DNA of 64,000 bases from positions 96,492 to 160,491 of the forward strand of contig JAFJTR010000069.1 in NCBI GenBank assembly GCA_022559985.1. Reading direction: 5' to 3'. This document shows, piece after piece, positions 34,729-45,085 of this stretch. This DNA comes from Parastagonospora avenae f. sp. tritici 18332-5 (Eukaryota; Ascomycota; Dothideomycetes; Pleosporales; Phaeosphaeriaceae). The position numbers and the translations under genes were made by a program. The notes beneath the pieces are model-generated. The model saw nothing but the letters and a program-made list of their open reading frames with translations. It was not told where the DNA came from and ran no database searches. Position 1 is the first letter of the stretch. The number at the start of each line of letters is the position of its first letter.

Positions 34729-35766
34729 CTACTCCCCCATAAACTCCGCAACCCTCTTCCTCCACCCCTTGCCAACCCTCCTTACACACCCCTTCCAATC
34801 CTCCCAATCCTTCACAACCTCCATCTTCAGCCATCTCCCACCACGGCACCCAACGGCCCTAACATGACTCCTCTTTCCATCGTCCATCTTGCGCGCCCAA
34901 CTAATCATGCCAAACTCCTCGAGCTGCGCCGTCGAGCATGGCGTGAAGAGACACGTGCCCGCGGCGCCATAGAAGCCGATGGCGTGTGTGTCGTCCGGAT
35001 AGAATTTGGGCGCGAAGAGAAGAGTGAGGGATAGATTGGAGGCGCGCGGGTTGTAGTGTGTGCAGGCGATGGTCGTAAGTGATATGGGAGAGGTAGAAGA
35101 GAGAGGGAGGTTGGGGATGTGGTTGAGTGCGCTGGTGAGGTCGAGGAATAAGAGGTTGTGGCGCGCAATGAGGGTGATGGCGAGGAAGATGGCGGGGTCG
35201 GCGGTGGTGGCGACGTAGATCGGTTTTGTGTAGTCGGGGATTTGTAAGGGGAGGGAGGTGTAGGTGTCGTCGTCTGCGGGTAACTCATGGTATGCGTAGT
35301 CGTGCGTGTAGCTTGGACGGCTTGCGCCATGCTGCCGGTATTCGTCGAAATCTGTACAGACGCGCGTGTAGGGTCTGCGGCTTAACATGTGGATGTAGTG
35401 CTCGACGCCAGTCAATTCGTCTGCGAACTCGTCTGGCGAGCCGTAGTCATCTTCGACGGAGTTTACGATGATGCTGTCTTGGTAGTCGTCCCATGGGTAG
35501 CAGTCGGGTTCATAGCGGCCGTTAGGTTTGACAACGAGCGTGGACGGAGCAGATTGCGATCGCAAGGAGGACATGGGCGAGTCTGGCGGAGAAGGCTGTT
35601 CGGGTGTAGTCGACTTCCTAATAGGCCTCGGAATTCCTGATGGCGCTTTGGACCTGCTGGCATGCGAGACATTGGCCGCGGGATGACGGTTCGCGGTGGT
35701 GATTGAGCGGATCTTCTTGTTGATCAAGATCTGCGGAACAACGACAAGCTTGCGCTTCGGAGACAT
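34729..35766 (-). CDS. Hypothetical protein, 345 aa
   Basis: Uninterrupted frame with ATG at 35766. The N-terminal ~100 residues are basic and Ser/Pro-rich (SPKRKLVVVPQILINKK...). Residues ~105-345 look globular, with features such as YPWDDYQDSIIVNS, TGVEHYIHMLSRRPYTRV, AIFLAITLIARHNLLFLDLT and a basic, Trp-rich tail (WKGCVRRVGKGWRKRVAEF). I do not recognise the family. No signal peptide, membrane span or catalytic motif is seen. The codon pattern supports real coding. Confidence 0.65.
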   Translation of the reverse strand: MSPKRKLVVVPQILINKKIRSITTANRHPAANVSHASRSKAPSGIPRPIRKSTTPEQPSPPDSPMSSLRSQSAPSTLVVKPNGRYEPDCYPWDDYQDSIIVNSVEDDYGSPDEFADELTGVEHYIHMLSRRPYTRVCTDFDEYRQHGASRPSYTHDYAYHELPADDDTYTSLPLQIPDYTKPIYVATTADPAIFLAITLIARHNLLFLDLTSALNHIPNLPLSSTSPISLTTIACTHYNPRASNLSLTLLFAPKFYPDDTHAIGFYGAAGTCLFTPCSTAQLEEFGMISWARKMDDGKRSHVRAVGCRGGRWLKMEVVKDWEDWKGCVRRVGKGWRKRVAEFMGE

Positions 35767-36054
35767 GCTGCGCGGCCTAGAGCTGGCGGAAACGGCTTTT
35801 TGAGGCCTGGCTGTGAACGTGCTACGAAATCGCGTGTAGTCCTGCGGACCTGCCGAGGGGTTGTCTATGGTAATTGAGAACAGGCAGAGGGTCGCAAATT
35901 GAACACGAACACGAAAGAAACGTGAAGGTCTAGATGAGAAAGGTCAACTATACTGGTCAAAAAGTTTGGTAGATGAGACAGGTTGCATCATGGAGTTGTC
36001 TGTGCGCTCACCGCGATTGTATTCACTTTCACTACGATATCAACCACCGAATAT

Positions 36055-38505
36055 TCACTCCGACTCATCGTCCGTGTCCTGCCCCAGCACTAATGATACC
36101 ACATCATCTCCGTCACTGTCATTCTCGTCCACGACTGCGTCACCTGGCTCCGGAAGATCGGGTACCGCAGATGCTGTGCTAGTGACTGTGAATTCGGAAG
36201 TCTGAGGTAAAACGGCTGCCTGAAGGTACGTTTCGCTGACTTGTGGTGTCGTTGCAGGAACAGGAGCTACGGCCGATGTAATCGTCTGCTCATGCTTGCT
36301 GATCTTGAGTCGCTTGCTCGGAGAAGACGGAGCAGCATCTGTCTGCGCTCGCTTGGCAAACTCCTTGGACTGAGTTTGCGCTCGAACCGAGGAGCGCAGT
36401 TCTCTGGGAGACGGGGCAGATAGGTCGCTCGGACCAGACTCGTGGTCTTTGGCTTCGGTTGTTGAAGCATCTGGCATCGCGAAATCTCTGGCACTAGTGT
36501 TTACTCGTCCCTCTGATTCCAAAATGTTGTCCAGTTTGTTACCCATGAACGATTCATCATCTTTCTCCATTGCCAACCCCTCTTCTTCCACCTCCACCTC
36601 TGCCTCGTCTTCCTCTTCACTCTCCTCATCCTCAATGCCATCCTCCTTGCCATCCTCCTCCATTTCAGTGTCCTGTGTCCCAAGACGGATGACCGGCATT
36701 CTTGGTCTCAGCATTCCCTCTACGTCGTTCGAGGCTGGGAAAGATCGCGCCATGAAGGGGAGAATACTCGCAGCGGGCTTTCCGAATTTCTTGCTCGGCG
36801 GTGGATTCAAGACACTCGCAACCATGGCATCTTTGTTTTGCGTCAAAGTAGCTGTGCGGTCCAGACGGCTTCGCAGCGCGTCGGAGAGATACTGCGCTCG
36901 TGTACATGAGAGCAGCACGGGAAGAAGAACTTCTGCGGCTTCACGCAGACCAGAGAACCCAGCGGCGGTATCAATTGTGCTCTTGGTGGAGTTGAGGAAG
37001 CTATCGGCGTTGGCGGTGGTTTGTGCCGAGATGCCGTTGGCCTTGTTTTGATTTGGTGTCGCCTTCGCTGAAGTAGAGGCAGATTCTAAGGGCAGGAGAT
37101 CATCGCAACAAGCGCGCATGAGAGGTACGAGGGAGTCCACAGATGACTTGGACAGTCCCACTCCCGATCGCTGGACTAATCTTGCAATCGCACAATAGCA
37201 AGCACCGCGCAATTGGACAGAGTCCTTTTCTGACGTAAAAGCCCAAACGATCTGGTCGATGATGAGCGCATCCAAAGACAATGTGCTACATTGAGACCGG
37301 CTCGTCAAGACCAGGAGTAATTCGATTGTCGTCACGTGGATGTCCGGCAGCACCAACCACAGATTTTCCCGCTCGTCTTTGCCAATCTGATTGTTGAGTT
37401 TGACACTGCTTTGGTATGCTTTGGTTCCAGAACCAGGGATTGTGAGCGAAAGCATTCTCGTGATGATGTCCATTATTGAACTGATATTGATACCCACAGG
37501 AGTGGCTGTCGAGCTCGCAAGGTATTGCTGGACAAGCTGAAGTAACCTCACTAGACGTTCACTACCGGCGAAGACACCAGACCAGGGCGGCAGAGCCATA
37601 TCATTGGGCTCGGCATCTTGCACGTCATCGTCCATAGTGTGGCCATTCGTGATGGGCTCCCGGGTGGAAGATTTGCAGTCCTCAAATACGGCTCGGAATA
37701 CCTTGTCGGCAACTCGATGCGCAGTATTGATGGTAGTCTTCAGGCTCTTCTCCCACTCATCGCTAGCAGCTCCCTTGGACGCACAGCTCGGGATCTGCAC
37801 ATATAGTCGCTGGGCGGCCTGTACAACACCAGACGTGATCTCCAGTCTTGAACCAGTCTGCTCCGCGCTGAGTCTATTAGATGGAGTGGGCGCGATCAGC
37901 CTGGCCAAAAGGGGATGGATTTGTTTCAAATAGGACCTAAACATGGCGGGGTGCCGAGGTAGCAGCTCATTGAAGCTTTCCAGAATAGTTTGTAACAATG
38001 AGGCGGGCGCCTTATTAGCAAGTTGCAGAGCGGACTGAATGTAGCCGGGAAGAGATGGAGTCGTGATCTCACGGACTAAGGTCGGGTACTCCCTCGTTAA
38101 GATGAAGATGCGCGTAAGCGTAATGATGCAAAGCTTCTTCGACGAGGGCGGTTCGGGTTTGTTTAGGGTTCCCAGAAGGCCGCGAACCCAAGGCAAGCAT
38201 TTTTGCAATGTTTCCCATCCTCCGATTTCGATGGTCGCTTTGATGAGAACGATGGCCGACCATCTTCCTTGGACGGTACGGTCTTGCAGCAGAGTCGAGA
38301 GAAGCGTACGGTACTTGTGCACTGCTACCGAAGATTCTGACGATGTTTTGGACACGGCGGCCTGTGGTGAAGAAAGAAGTGTCCTGCAATTGGCTAGAGA
38401 TGCGGCTATAGCAGGCACGTGTTGGGGAAGCTGTGCAGTTGCCGTGGAGGATATGCGGAATGTGAGTGCGCGCAGTGTGGACAGCTCAGACGTAATAGGC
38501 GCCAT
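36055..38505 (-). CDS. rix1: Rix1, pre-rRNA processing protein, 816 aa
   Basis: Scaffold of the Rix1-Ipi1-Ipi3 complex, which acts with the AAA ATPase Rea1 in late nuclear maturation of the 60S ribosomal subunit. The N-terminal half is the Rix1 helical-repeat domain: STLRALTFRISSTATAQLP, LLSTLLQDRTVQGRW, GGWETLQKCLPWVRGLLG, KKLCIITLTRIFILT and LVREITTPSLPGYIQSAL. The C-terminal third is charged and disordered, with an acidic block (EEDGKEDGIEDEESEEED) and basic patches (SKRLKISKHEQ). A single exon. The ATG at 38505 (MAPITSELSTLRALTF) is chosen because the domain begins there; upstream in-frame codons lack resemblance. It diverges from ypp1 with 292 bp between starts. Confidence 0.92.
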   Translation of the reverse strand: MAPITSELSTLRALTFRISSTATAQLPQHVPAIAASLANCRTLLSSPQAAVSKTSSESSVAVHKYRTLLSTLLQDRTVQGRWSAIVLIKATIEIGGWETLQKCLPWVRGLLGTLNKPEPPSSKKLCIITLTRIFILTREYPTLVREITTPSLPGYIQSALQLANKAPASLLQTILESFNELLPRHPAMFRSYLKQIHPLLARLIAPTPSNRLSAEQTGSRLEITSGVVQAAQRLYVQIPSCASKGAASDEWEKSLKTTINTAHRVADKVFRAVFEDCKSSTREPITNGHTMDDDVQDAEPNDMALPPWSGVFAGSERLVRLLQLVQQYLASSTATPVGINISSIMDIITRMLSLTIPGSGTKAYQSSVKLNNQIGKDERENLWLVLPDIHVTTIELLLVLTSRSQCSTLSLDALIIDQIVWAFTSEKDSVQLRGACYCAIARLVQRSGVGLSKSSVDSLVPLMRACCDDLLPLESASTSAKATPNQNKANGISAQTTANADSFLNSTKSTIDTAAGFSGLREAAEVLLPVLLSCTRAQYLSDALRSRLDRTATLTQNKDAMVASVLNPPPSKKFGKPAASILPFMARSFPASNDVEGMLRPRMPVIRLGTQDTEMEEDGKEDGIEDEESEEEDEAEVEVEEEGLAMEKDDESFMGNKLDNILESEGRVNTSARDFAMPDASTTEAKDHESGPSDLSAPSPRELRSSVRAQTQSKEFAKRAQTDAAPSSPSKRLKISKHEQTITSAVAPVPATTPQVSETYLQAAVLPQTSEFTVTSTASAVPDLPEPGDAVVDENDSDGDDVVSLVLGQDTDDESE

Positions 38506-38797
38506 GTTTCCTTCTTTTCCGTCTCTTGTCAACCCTCGAGATGACCTCGGTACGGTTGTTGACACCGGATGGTGCTTCACCAAAAAAAAGTTCAGATGCG
38601 CCGGGTCAATGTCGGGCCGCTGGGGCGCTAAGAGAGCAGGGGTCCACTAGCCGGTGCGATGCGTACGAGGATTGTTGGAGACGCTCCGTGACAGCTGTGC
38701 GGCCATGGCTGGCGTCTTCACAATGTATATTCTTTCTTGAACATGCATTCAAACATAGCCCGACTATACATAGCGTGACAGAGCTATCAGAAACATA
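38506..38797. promoter_or_regulatory. Bidirectional promoter region rix1 / ypp1
   Basis: Only 292 bp separate the start codons of two divergent housekeeping-type genes, so both promoters must sit here or overlap. No specific binding motif is claimed. Confidence 0.6.
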
Positions 38798-41700
38798 ATG
38801 GCTGTATGTCCACCCGAATTCTTCAGGGACTCGATGTTCACCGGCTCTCGAGCAACGTCATTGCAAGCAGCGGAAGCTTACAGCAACACAGACGGCCCCT
38901 GAGAACGAGAAAGCCCAGCGCTACCTGCAGCAATTGGACGAAGCACGATGCGCCGGCCGCTGGCAAGATATCCCCGAGCTTTGCCGGAAAGTTGAGAAGC
39001 ATGCGCCTCACCGCAAATGTGGGCGATGATCCCAGGTCCAAATTGGAGGGTGTGAGGGCTAACGGCGCATCCAGGCCTCACGACCACATCGCGTTCTGAA
39101 GCCCAAATAGCGGGATACAGCGCCCAAAGACCCTCGACTGCCGCCTCAACCGCCTCCCACAATCTCTCCCAGATCATCCCCACGCTGCTCACCACCATCG
39201 AGACGGAGAATGAAACGAGTCAGGACGCCTTCCAGGCGCATGTATGTCTAGGATGGCTGCATTATGTGCTAGACGAACCAGGGCTGGCAGTCGCGCACCT
39301 GCCCAAAGATTTCCGGGCAGCGACGGCCAGCATATCTGAGGGAGGAACGCTCACTGGCTGGTCAAGAGTCTGCGTTGTCAAAGGCACCTACCTGCGGGGT
39401 ACGACGCCAACGTTATTCGTCACACCTCATCGACACTGACCCTGTATAGGATCTGCACAGGAGAAGACTGGTGCCATGGCAGACGCTCTTGTCACTTACT
39501 CGTCGGTGATGCCATGGCTGTCCTCCACTTCCACCCCCGAGTCAGTCCAATCCAACATGTGGACGGAGAACCTCCTGGTACGCCTATGTCAGTTGTCGGA
39601 CCAGTCCTCGGATGCCAGCGACATCGTTGCGCCCACTGACGCCCTACGCACCTACCGCTATTGGGGAAGGCACTGGGAGGTTACGTCCAAGGGAGGAGGG
39701 CACGACGTCTCCACAGCAGCTCACCACCGGCGTCGGGCTTGGAAGGCATACTACGACTCGCTATCCCGCATTCTACAGCAAGGCCTTCCGTACGAGCCCG
39801 AACCCGCGCCAGCCAGCTCAGAAAAACCGCCTCTACTTACCCAGACCAGCTTACGACTTCGCCAAAGAGCAGAGTTGAAGCGGGTCGAGACCGTATATGA
39901 AGGCCTGCTCATCAAGGAAACACAGTTTCCACGGGCGAGCGAGATAAACCACGAGGTGGAAGCATGGGTCGACTCAGTCATGCAAAATTGGCGGCTGCTG
40001 TGTGGACCAACTTGGACAGATGCTGATCTTGGTGAAGGCGGCAAAGAGGGTGTTGCGCGAAGCGTTCTCGATGTGAGTGTCACTATCCGTCTTTGCATAA
40101 TCTCCAACACACTGATGTTGTTCCAGATACTATACCGTGCAGCAACCAAGACCTTCCACTCCACCCAGGTCCTGCGCAACCTGTTCGTCGTACACGCATC
40201 GCTAGCCGAGTTCGACTTGGCGTTCAAGGCCTATGATTCGTATGTCGAGATTATAACGCGGGGCAAAGACCGTGTCGAGAAGTCGGGCGAGGCAGTCGAG
40301 GGCATCGACAATGACAGCACCGTGCTGAGGACTTCGGCAGAAGCCGTGCGGCTGCTGTGCCGCTTCGGATCAAGGCACGAGGCGGAGACTGCGTTGGAAA
40401 TTGGACACAGCATTGAGCGATGGCTAGAACAGTCGGAACATATCAGGTCCGCCTCTGATGCTGGATCAGTGGCTTCGGTGGACACCATAGTCGAGCCGAC
40501 CGCATTGGCCGCTGCATTCTGCGCCATTGGCATCAGCCAGGCTCATTGGGCGCGATACACGTACGAAGTTGAGCAAAGAGCTGTTTTCCAAGCCAAGGCC
40601 GTACAGTACCTGCGGAAGTCTCTGTCCCCCAGTCTCGGCGATTCAAATAACGTTGACGCCCTCTATGCTCTCGCCCTGGTCCTTGCAGAGACGCGCGACA
40701 TTCCGGGCGCAATCAAGATTGTCAAACGTGCGCTGTCACCCGCATCGAAGCCCTCGACGTCCGTGAGCGCTGATGGTGTGCTTTCGAACGGCGTCACAAG
40801 CGAATATGGCCGGGAGCGAAAGCTCATTCCGTTGTGGCATCTGCTCGCTCTATTGCTGTCTTCTAGAGGCGACTTTGTCGCGGCCGAAAAGGCCTGTGAA
40901 GCTGCATTCGAGCAATTCGGGCCCCCGAATACACTCTTCGGTAACGAGGAAAGCACATATCGTAGTGAGCATCTGAACCAGACCACTGGCAAAGATTCTC
41001 TCAGCCGCGGCATCGTAGATCGTATGGAGGGCTTCGAGAAGAGTGGTATCTTGCAGATTAAGATGACGCAACTGGCCCTCTTGGAGATGACCGAAGGCTC
41101 TGTCGCTGCTGTTGATGAATGCAACGAGCTTCTTGCGTTGTATAGTCGATTGTTTGGCGACCCAACTGGCCAAAAGCTGACACTCGATGCATCCACCACC
41201 GCGATGCCGCCTCCGAAAAGCGCCATCGGCACAGTTCGGGGAAGCATATTTCGCGGCCGTGGCTCCGTGAAGACTTCACTGCAGGAACCTTCTGCAAGAA
41301 ATTCATCGGTGCTCAGCTCGAAGGGCTCTACTGCTGCGGCCCAATCCGGCCCAGCTCCCGCAATTCAAGTCACCGAAGATGATGGCACCACGCATGGCAA
41401 TGGCCATCGTCATCATCTGTTCCATAAGCATGGCAAGCATGATGAAAGCTCCACCGGTGTCTCACGGAGTAACAGCAAGAAGTTGCAGAAGCGCAGCTCC
41501 GCTAGTCTGCGGAGGCAATCAATACCGGACGCTAATCAAGCACCAGAAGTACCACTTCTACCAGAGAATTCAGTCAACGGCGCAGTAGCACGAGAAAACC
41601 TCTCGCCAAGCAAGTCTGTCGATTCCCGCGAGCAGCCACTGCGAGCGATCCCGCACAACATGAATCACACCTCGCCACCAGTCGATCGCAACAAGCCACC

Positions 41701-42575
41701 GAGGCAAGATGTGCGTTTACCTGGGCCTTTCCCAAGTGCGGATTACGTGCCATCGGATCCACGATTTTCAAAAATACAAGAGCGGCGGCAGAAGGTATCC
41801 CTACTGTGTGACATATGGCTTTTTATCTCAGGTCTCTACACTCGCGCTCTGATGTTCCAAGATGCAAGAGAAGCTGTTGCTGAGGCTACGAACCTCGTTG
41901 AGGCATTTGAAGCTGAAGTCTCGCAAGAATCATCCACGGCAAAGTCATTAGCAGAGAAGGGATGGGGCGGCGGAAAGAGCGTGGAGGAGCTCTGGGCAGA
42001 CGCATTTTCTGCAGTAAGTTTTCCCTCTAACCATTCATAAGTCATTTGCTAAGACTTAGCAGCGAGGCGAATTGCTGCTTGCCCAGACATGGCACCACGA
42101 AGCACGAACGGATTTTGAGCGCGCCCTCCTTCACTTCCCCGATCATCCCGCCGGAATCGTTGGCCTTTCGAACATCCTGCTAGATATCTATGACGAAGTC
42201 ATACCACTAGAGCCCACTGCATTGGCAGAATTTACATCGCCATCGTCGACTATTACGCCGTCGGCCCCCAAAGACAGCTCAAACACGAAGTCGCAGCACC
42301 TGACGTCACACATACCCTCCGCCGAGAACCACCTCTCACCTCCCGTCCTCAATCGCTTGGCAGCTCGCGACCGCGCCTTTGGTCTCCTTTCCACACTCAC
42401 CAAGCTAGGCTCTGGATGGGACTATTCTGAAGCTTGGTATGCGCTTGCGAGGGCCTATGAAGAAAGTGGGCAGGTTGAAAAGGCCAAGGAAGTGCTCTGG
42501 TGGTGTGTTGAGCTCGAGGATACTCATCCTCTGAGGAGTTGGAAGAGTGTTGGATTGGGTGGCTTTGTGCTGTAA
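38798..42575 (+). CDS. ypp1: Ypp1, TPR cargo-transport / PI4-kinase complex protein, 1160 aa
   Basis: TTC7-type protein expected to hold the PI4-kinase Stt4 at the plasma membrane with Efr3, and to aid endocytosis. Model: join(38798..38803, 38892..39018, 39075..39398, 39450..40072, 40127..42013, 42060..42575). The first exon is just ATGGCT, followed by a strong GTATGT donor. Splicing gives MATAPENEKAQRYLQQLDEARC, then CRKVEKHAPHRKCLTLTSRSEAQ-like sequence (here TTTSRSEAQ), the normal N-terminus. TPR-like helices recur (VCLGWLHYVLDEPGLAVAHLP, FVVHASLAEFDLAFKAYDSYV, AETALEIGHSIERW, LIPLWHLLALLLSSRGDFVAAEKACEAAF). The middle contains a Ser/His-rich linker (HRHHLFHKHGKHD). A 54-nt in-frame intron (40073-40126) and a TAGCAG acceptor (last intron) are both notable. 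Confidence 0.9.
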
Positions 42576-43102
42576 TAAGAAGACGAGTGAGATTGCAGGG
42601 TTGCGTACTTATACCCCCCTTGAGAACAGTTTGGATATTCTTGCAAGTAACAATTGAACTATGTATATCTCTGCCATGCATGATAGACGTCAAGAAGCAT
42701 TAGTGACCGTAAATTTGCCACATATGCCTTGTAGCACACCACACTGCCCGCTCAGGTGCAATGTGGGTTGGCCTCAGTTTCGTCGAAAAATAATTCAAGT
42801 GTGTCTGCGAATACACTACTATACCACAACTCCCATCACAACAATCTCGTCCATAACATTGCAGCCCATAGGCGTCACATCGAGATCCATACCGTGTATC
42901 GTCATGTCTGTTGTCACAGCCGTCGGTCACGACAGCTCCAGACTCTCCTTCACTTACACATGCGACTAGCGTAGTCACGATCACCAAGACTTTTCGCACT
43001 CACCACTCACTTTAACGACAAGCACAGCGCAAATATACCATACGTACTCATGGATCTCTCGTCTTCTCTTTTCCAACCCCAACCATTGCGACAGTAATCG
43101 CC
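42576..43102. other. Spacer downstream of ypp1
   Basis: 527 bp, AT-rich at first; holds the ypp1 3' end and the promoter of the next plus-strand gene. No other feature seen. Confidence 0.4.
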
Positions 43103-43831
43103 ATGTCGCGCTTCAACATCACATTGGAGGCAATCCAGGAGGAGGAAGAGATCGATCGCGTGATTTCATGGCTCGAGGACATGCACTTTGACAGCGACAG
43201 CGAGCAAGATGAGGTCGAACCCGCCACGCCGCCGCCCAAAAGGCCCTTCCACGAGCAGTCGTTCAACGAAGTGTCCCCGACAGACACGACCTTCAGCGGT
43301 GGCAGCGTATTCGACAAGCCCTACTGCCAAAACCTCCTCCTCGGCAGCCCGGGCCCGTACCACGACGATATATCCGATGTCACCAGCGTTGACGGCGAGG
43401 AGCGCGAGCCGATCAAGCAGCCCATCTTCCAGAGTTCACATTTACCCGCTCACGCTGCAGATGTCACAGACAAGACCTGCCTGCCGGACCCAAATGCTCC
43501 CCGCCTAACAACCATCCTATCTTGCATCCAATGCACCCTCGCTAACCTGCCGTGCTCTCGCACACCCCCCGCCTGCACCCGTTGCACTCGCAACGCCACA
43601 TCCTCTTGTTTGCTCCAACGCCGCCTTTTCTCGGATGAGATTGCCGCTGCACCCGCAGATCTGTGCACGCAGCCTGTTCTTCTCAAATTGGTAAGTGAAA
43701 GTGAAGAGGTGTGGGAGAAGAAGATGGGGGTCATGCAGGAGCTCATGGGGGAGTGGAGGGACAGGAAGGATCGGGAGAATTGGGTGTTGCCGAAGGTGGA
43801 GACGAGTGTGAGGAGGGGTTGGAGGGGCTGA
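43103..43831 (+). CDS. Small protein with atypical C-terminal Zn2Cys6-like motif, 242 aa
   Basis: Single-exon frame. The N-terminus is acidic (EAIQEEEEIDRVISWLEDM) and contains no known domain. Six cysteines at residues 141, 144, 151, 158, 161 and 169 follow CX2CX6CX6CX2CX7C, the spacing of a fungal binuclear zinc cluster. Unusually, the cluster is near the C-terminus and the loop between the second and third cysteines (TLANLP) lacks the Lys/Arg residues that contact DNA. A predicted amphipathic helix follows (SESEEVWEKKMGVMQELM...). It could be a zinc-binding protein that does not bind DNA in the usual way. A GTAAGT at the LLKL-VSES junction could be a donor for a 48-nt in-frame intron; I kept the unspliced form. 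Confidence 0.65.
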   Translation: MSRFNITLEAIQEEEEIDRVISWLEDMHFDSDSEQDEVEPATPPPKRPFHEQSFNEVSPTDTTFSGGSVFDKPYCQNLLLGSPGPYHDDISDVTSVDGEEREPIKQPIFQSSHLPAHAADVTDKTCLPDPNAPRLTTILSCIQCTLANLPCSRTPPACTRCTRNATSSCLLQRRLFSDEIAAAPADLCTQPVLLKLVSESEEVWEKKMGVMQELMGEWRDRKDRENWVLPKVETSVRRGWRG

Positions 43832-44021
43832 AATGAGGAGGATAAGGATGGAGAGCTGGGTAGAGGCATGGCCAGGATGAAGTGTTTGGAGTTGAGGGTT
43901 GAGGAGATCAAGTTTTGAGGGGGGTGTGGGCGATTGGGAGGGTGGAGTGGATTTGAAGGGATTGAGATGGCGTTCTATGGGATCGGACTGGATCGCAATG
44001 AGGCGTTTTGGTTCTCACTTC

Positions 44022-44057
44022 GCGATACTTACTCGCATATCTGCTACTTAGCTTCTC
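44022..44057. repeat. 36-bp direct repeat, copy 1
   Basis: Begins GCGATACTTACTCGCAT and recurs at 44175-44210 with three mismatches, 153 bp away. Confidence 0.85.
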
Positions 44058-44174
44058 GAGAAGCAAGTGGGCGTGCAGTACTGGGAAGCTGGAATGCTCG
44101 CGACGCGAATTCGGCAGCATCGCAATGGCGTCGGGAGGGATTGCATCGCGGTGAGCCGTTTGGGATCTAACTCT

Positions 44175-44210
44175 GCGATACTTACTCGCATTTCGGCTAC
44201 TTAGCTTATC
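44175..44210. repeat. 36-bp direct repeat, copy 2
   Basis: Second copy of the repeat at 44022-44057; shares GCTACTTAGCTT in its second half and differs at three positions. Confidence 0.85.
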
Positions 44211-44266
44211 CGCACGAGCAAATCAATTACATCTATGCGTCTTTGCAATTCATTCAGCATCTCTGC

Positions 44267-45085
44267 CTACAACTTTGCCCCACTCTTTACCATACTCTCG
44301 ATCCCCACCTCGCTCGTCATCAAGATACACGTGTCCTTCAGACTCGGCACGCGGTGTCTGTGATTAACCTCTTGATAGTCCTCGCTGATCAGCATGTCCC
44401 TAAAGTGCTGGATGCTCGGATAATGCGCGAGTGCGATTTCGTCCCAGCCATCATTACTGGCGTCGACAGGGCTGGGTGAAGAACCAGGTTTGACGACGTT
44501 GCCAACGATTTTCGCATTTCCACCATGTCGCGAACCAATCGTTTCAGCGAAAGCTTTGCCGTACTTCAAGTACTCTTCCTTCTTGCCGGGATTGAAGGCG
44601 AGGAGGTTGAACATGCTGACTGCCCCCGTCGCTTCGGGACCAGACGTCTTGGTGAATTCGTCGATCCATGCGTCTAGACTCTTGCTGAGTTCGAGGTTTT
44701 GACTTGAACTCGTGACGCGCTTCTTGCCGTTGCTGAGCTTCGGCACAGAAGATGCATCGGGATGTAATAGTTTCGCATTCTTGTGAGAGAAGTTTTGGAC
44801 GAGGCGGGATGGGACGCCGGCGTTTATGCTCCAGTGATATTGGACTAGGTTGGTGAGGGAAGGTGGGAGCGCAGATGTGCTGGGAAGGATAATGAACAGA
44901 TCCCAGGGAATGTTGCGCGCCAGCAAATTCTCGGTGGATATTCGATTGGGCAGGATTATCCAGCGGACGACGCGGGAAATAACCAGTGGTGCGGCATTGG
45001 ATGATTTGAGTGTCGAGAGAAATGTTGAGAGCGGATTTGGTGTGGTTTTGTGCAGTGAAAGGAGGTGGAGTGTGCACAGCGGCAT
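44267..45085 (-). CDS. DUF1330-like dimeric alpha/beta-barrel protein, 272 aa
   Basis: Single-exon frame starting MPLCTLHLLSLH at 45085, where the first beta strand begins; upstream in-frame codons are ignored. The first ~100 residues form a unit with WDLFIILPSTSALPPSLTNL. The second half (residues ~150-272) has the ferredoxin-like repeat of the DUF1330/ABM type: VSMFNLLAFNPGKKEEYLKY, WDEIALAHYPSIQHFRDMLI, SEDYQEVNHRHR, TCILMTSEV. Proteins of this fold are small-molecule-binding or enzymatic, but the reaction is unknown. No signal peptide or membrane segment is visible. Homologues in other filamentous fungi would be expected. Confidence 0.75.
   Translation of the reverse strand: MPLCTLHLLSLHKTTPNPLSTFLSTLKSSNAAPLVISRVVRWIILPNRISTENLLARNIPWDLFIILPSTSALPPSLTNLVQYHWSINAGVPSRLVQNFSHKNAKLLHPDASSVPKLSNGKKRVTSSSQNLELSKSLDAWIDEFTKTSGPEATGAVSMFNLLAFNPGKKEEYLKYGKAFAETIGSRHGGNAKIVGNVVKPGSSPSPVDASNDGWDEIALAHYPSIQHFRDMLISEDYQEVNHRHRVPSLKDTCILMTSEVGIESMVKSGAKL

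Larger units (their letters stand above)
43832..44266. other. Convergent spacer containing a 36-bp direct repeat
   Basis: Between two stop codons. It contains two similar 36-bp sequences, listed separately; otherwise nothing recognised. Confidence 0.5.
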
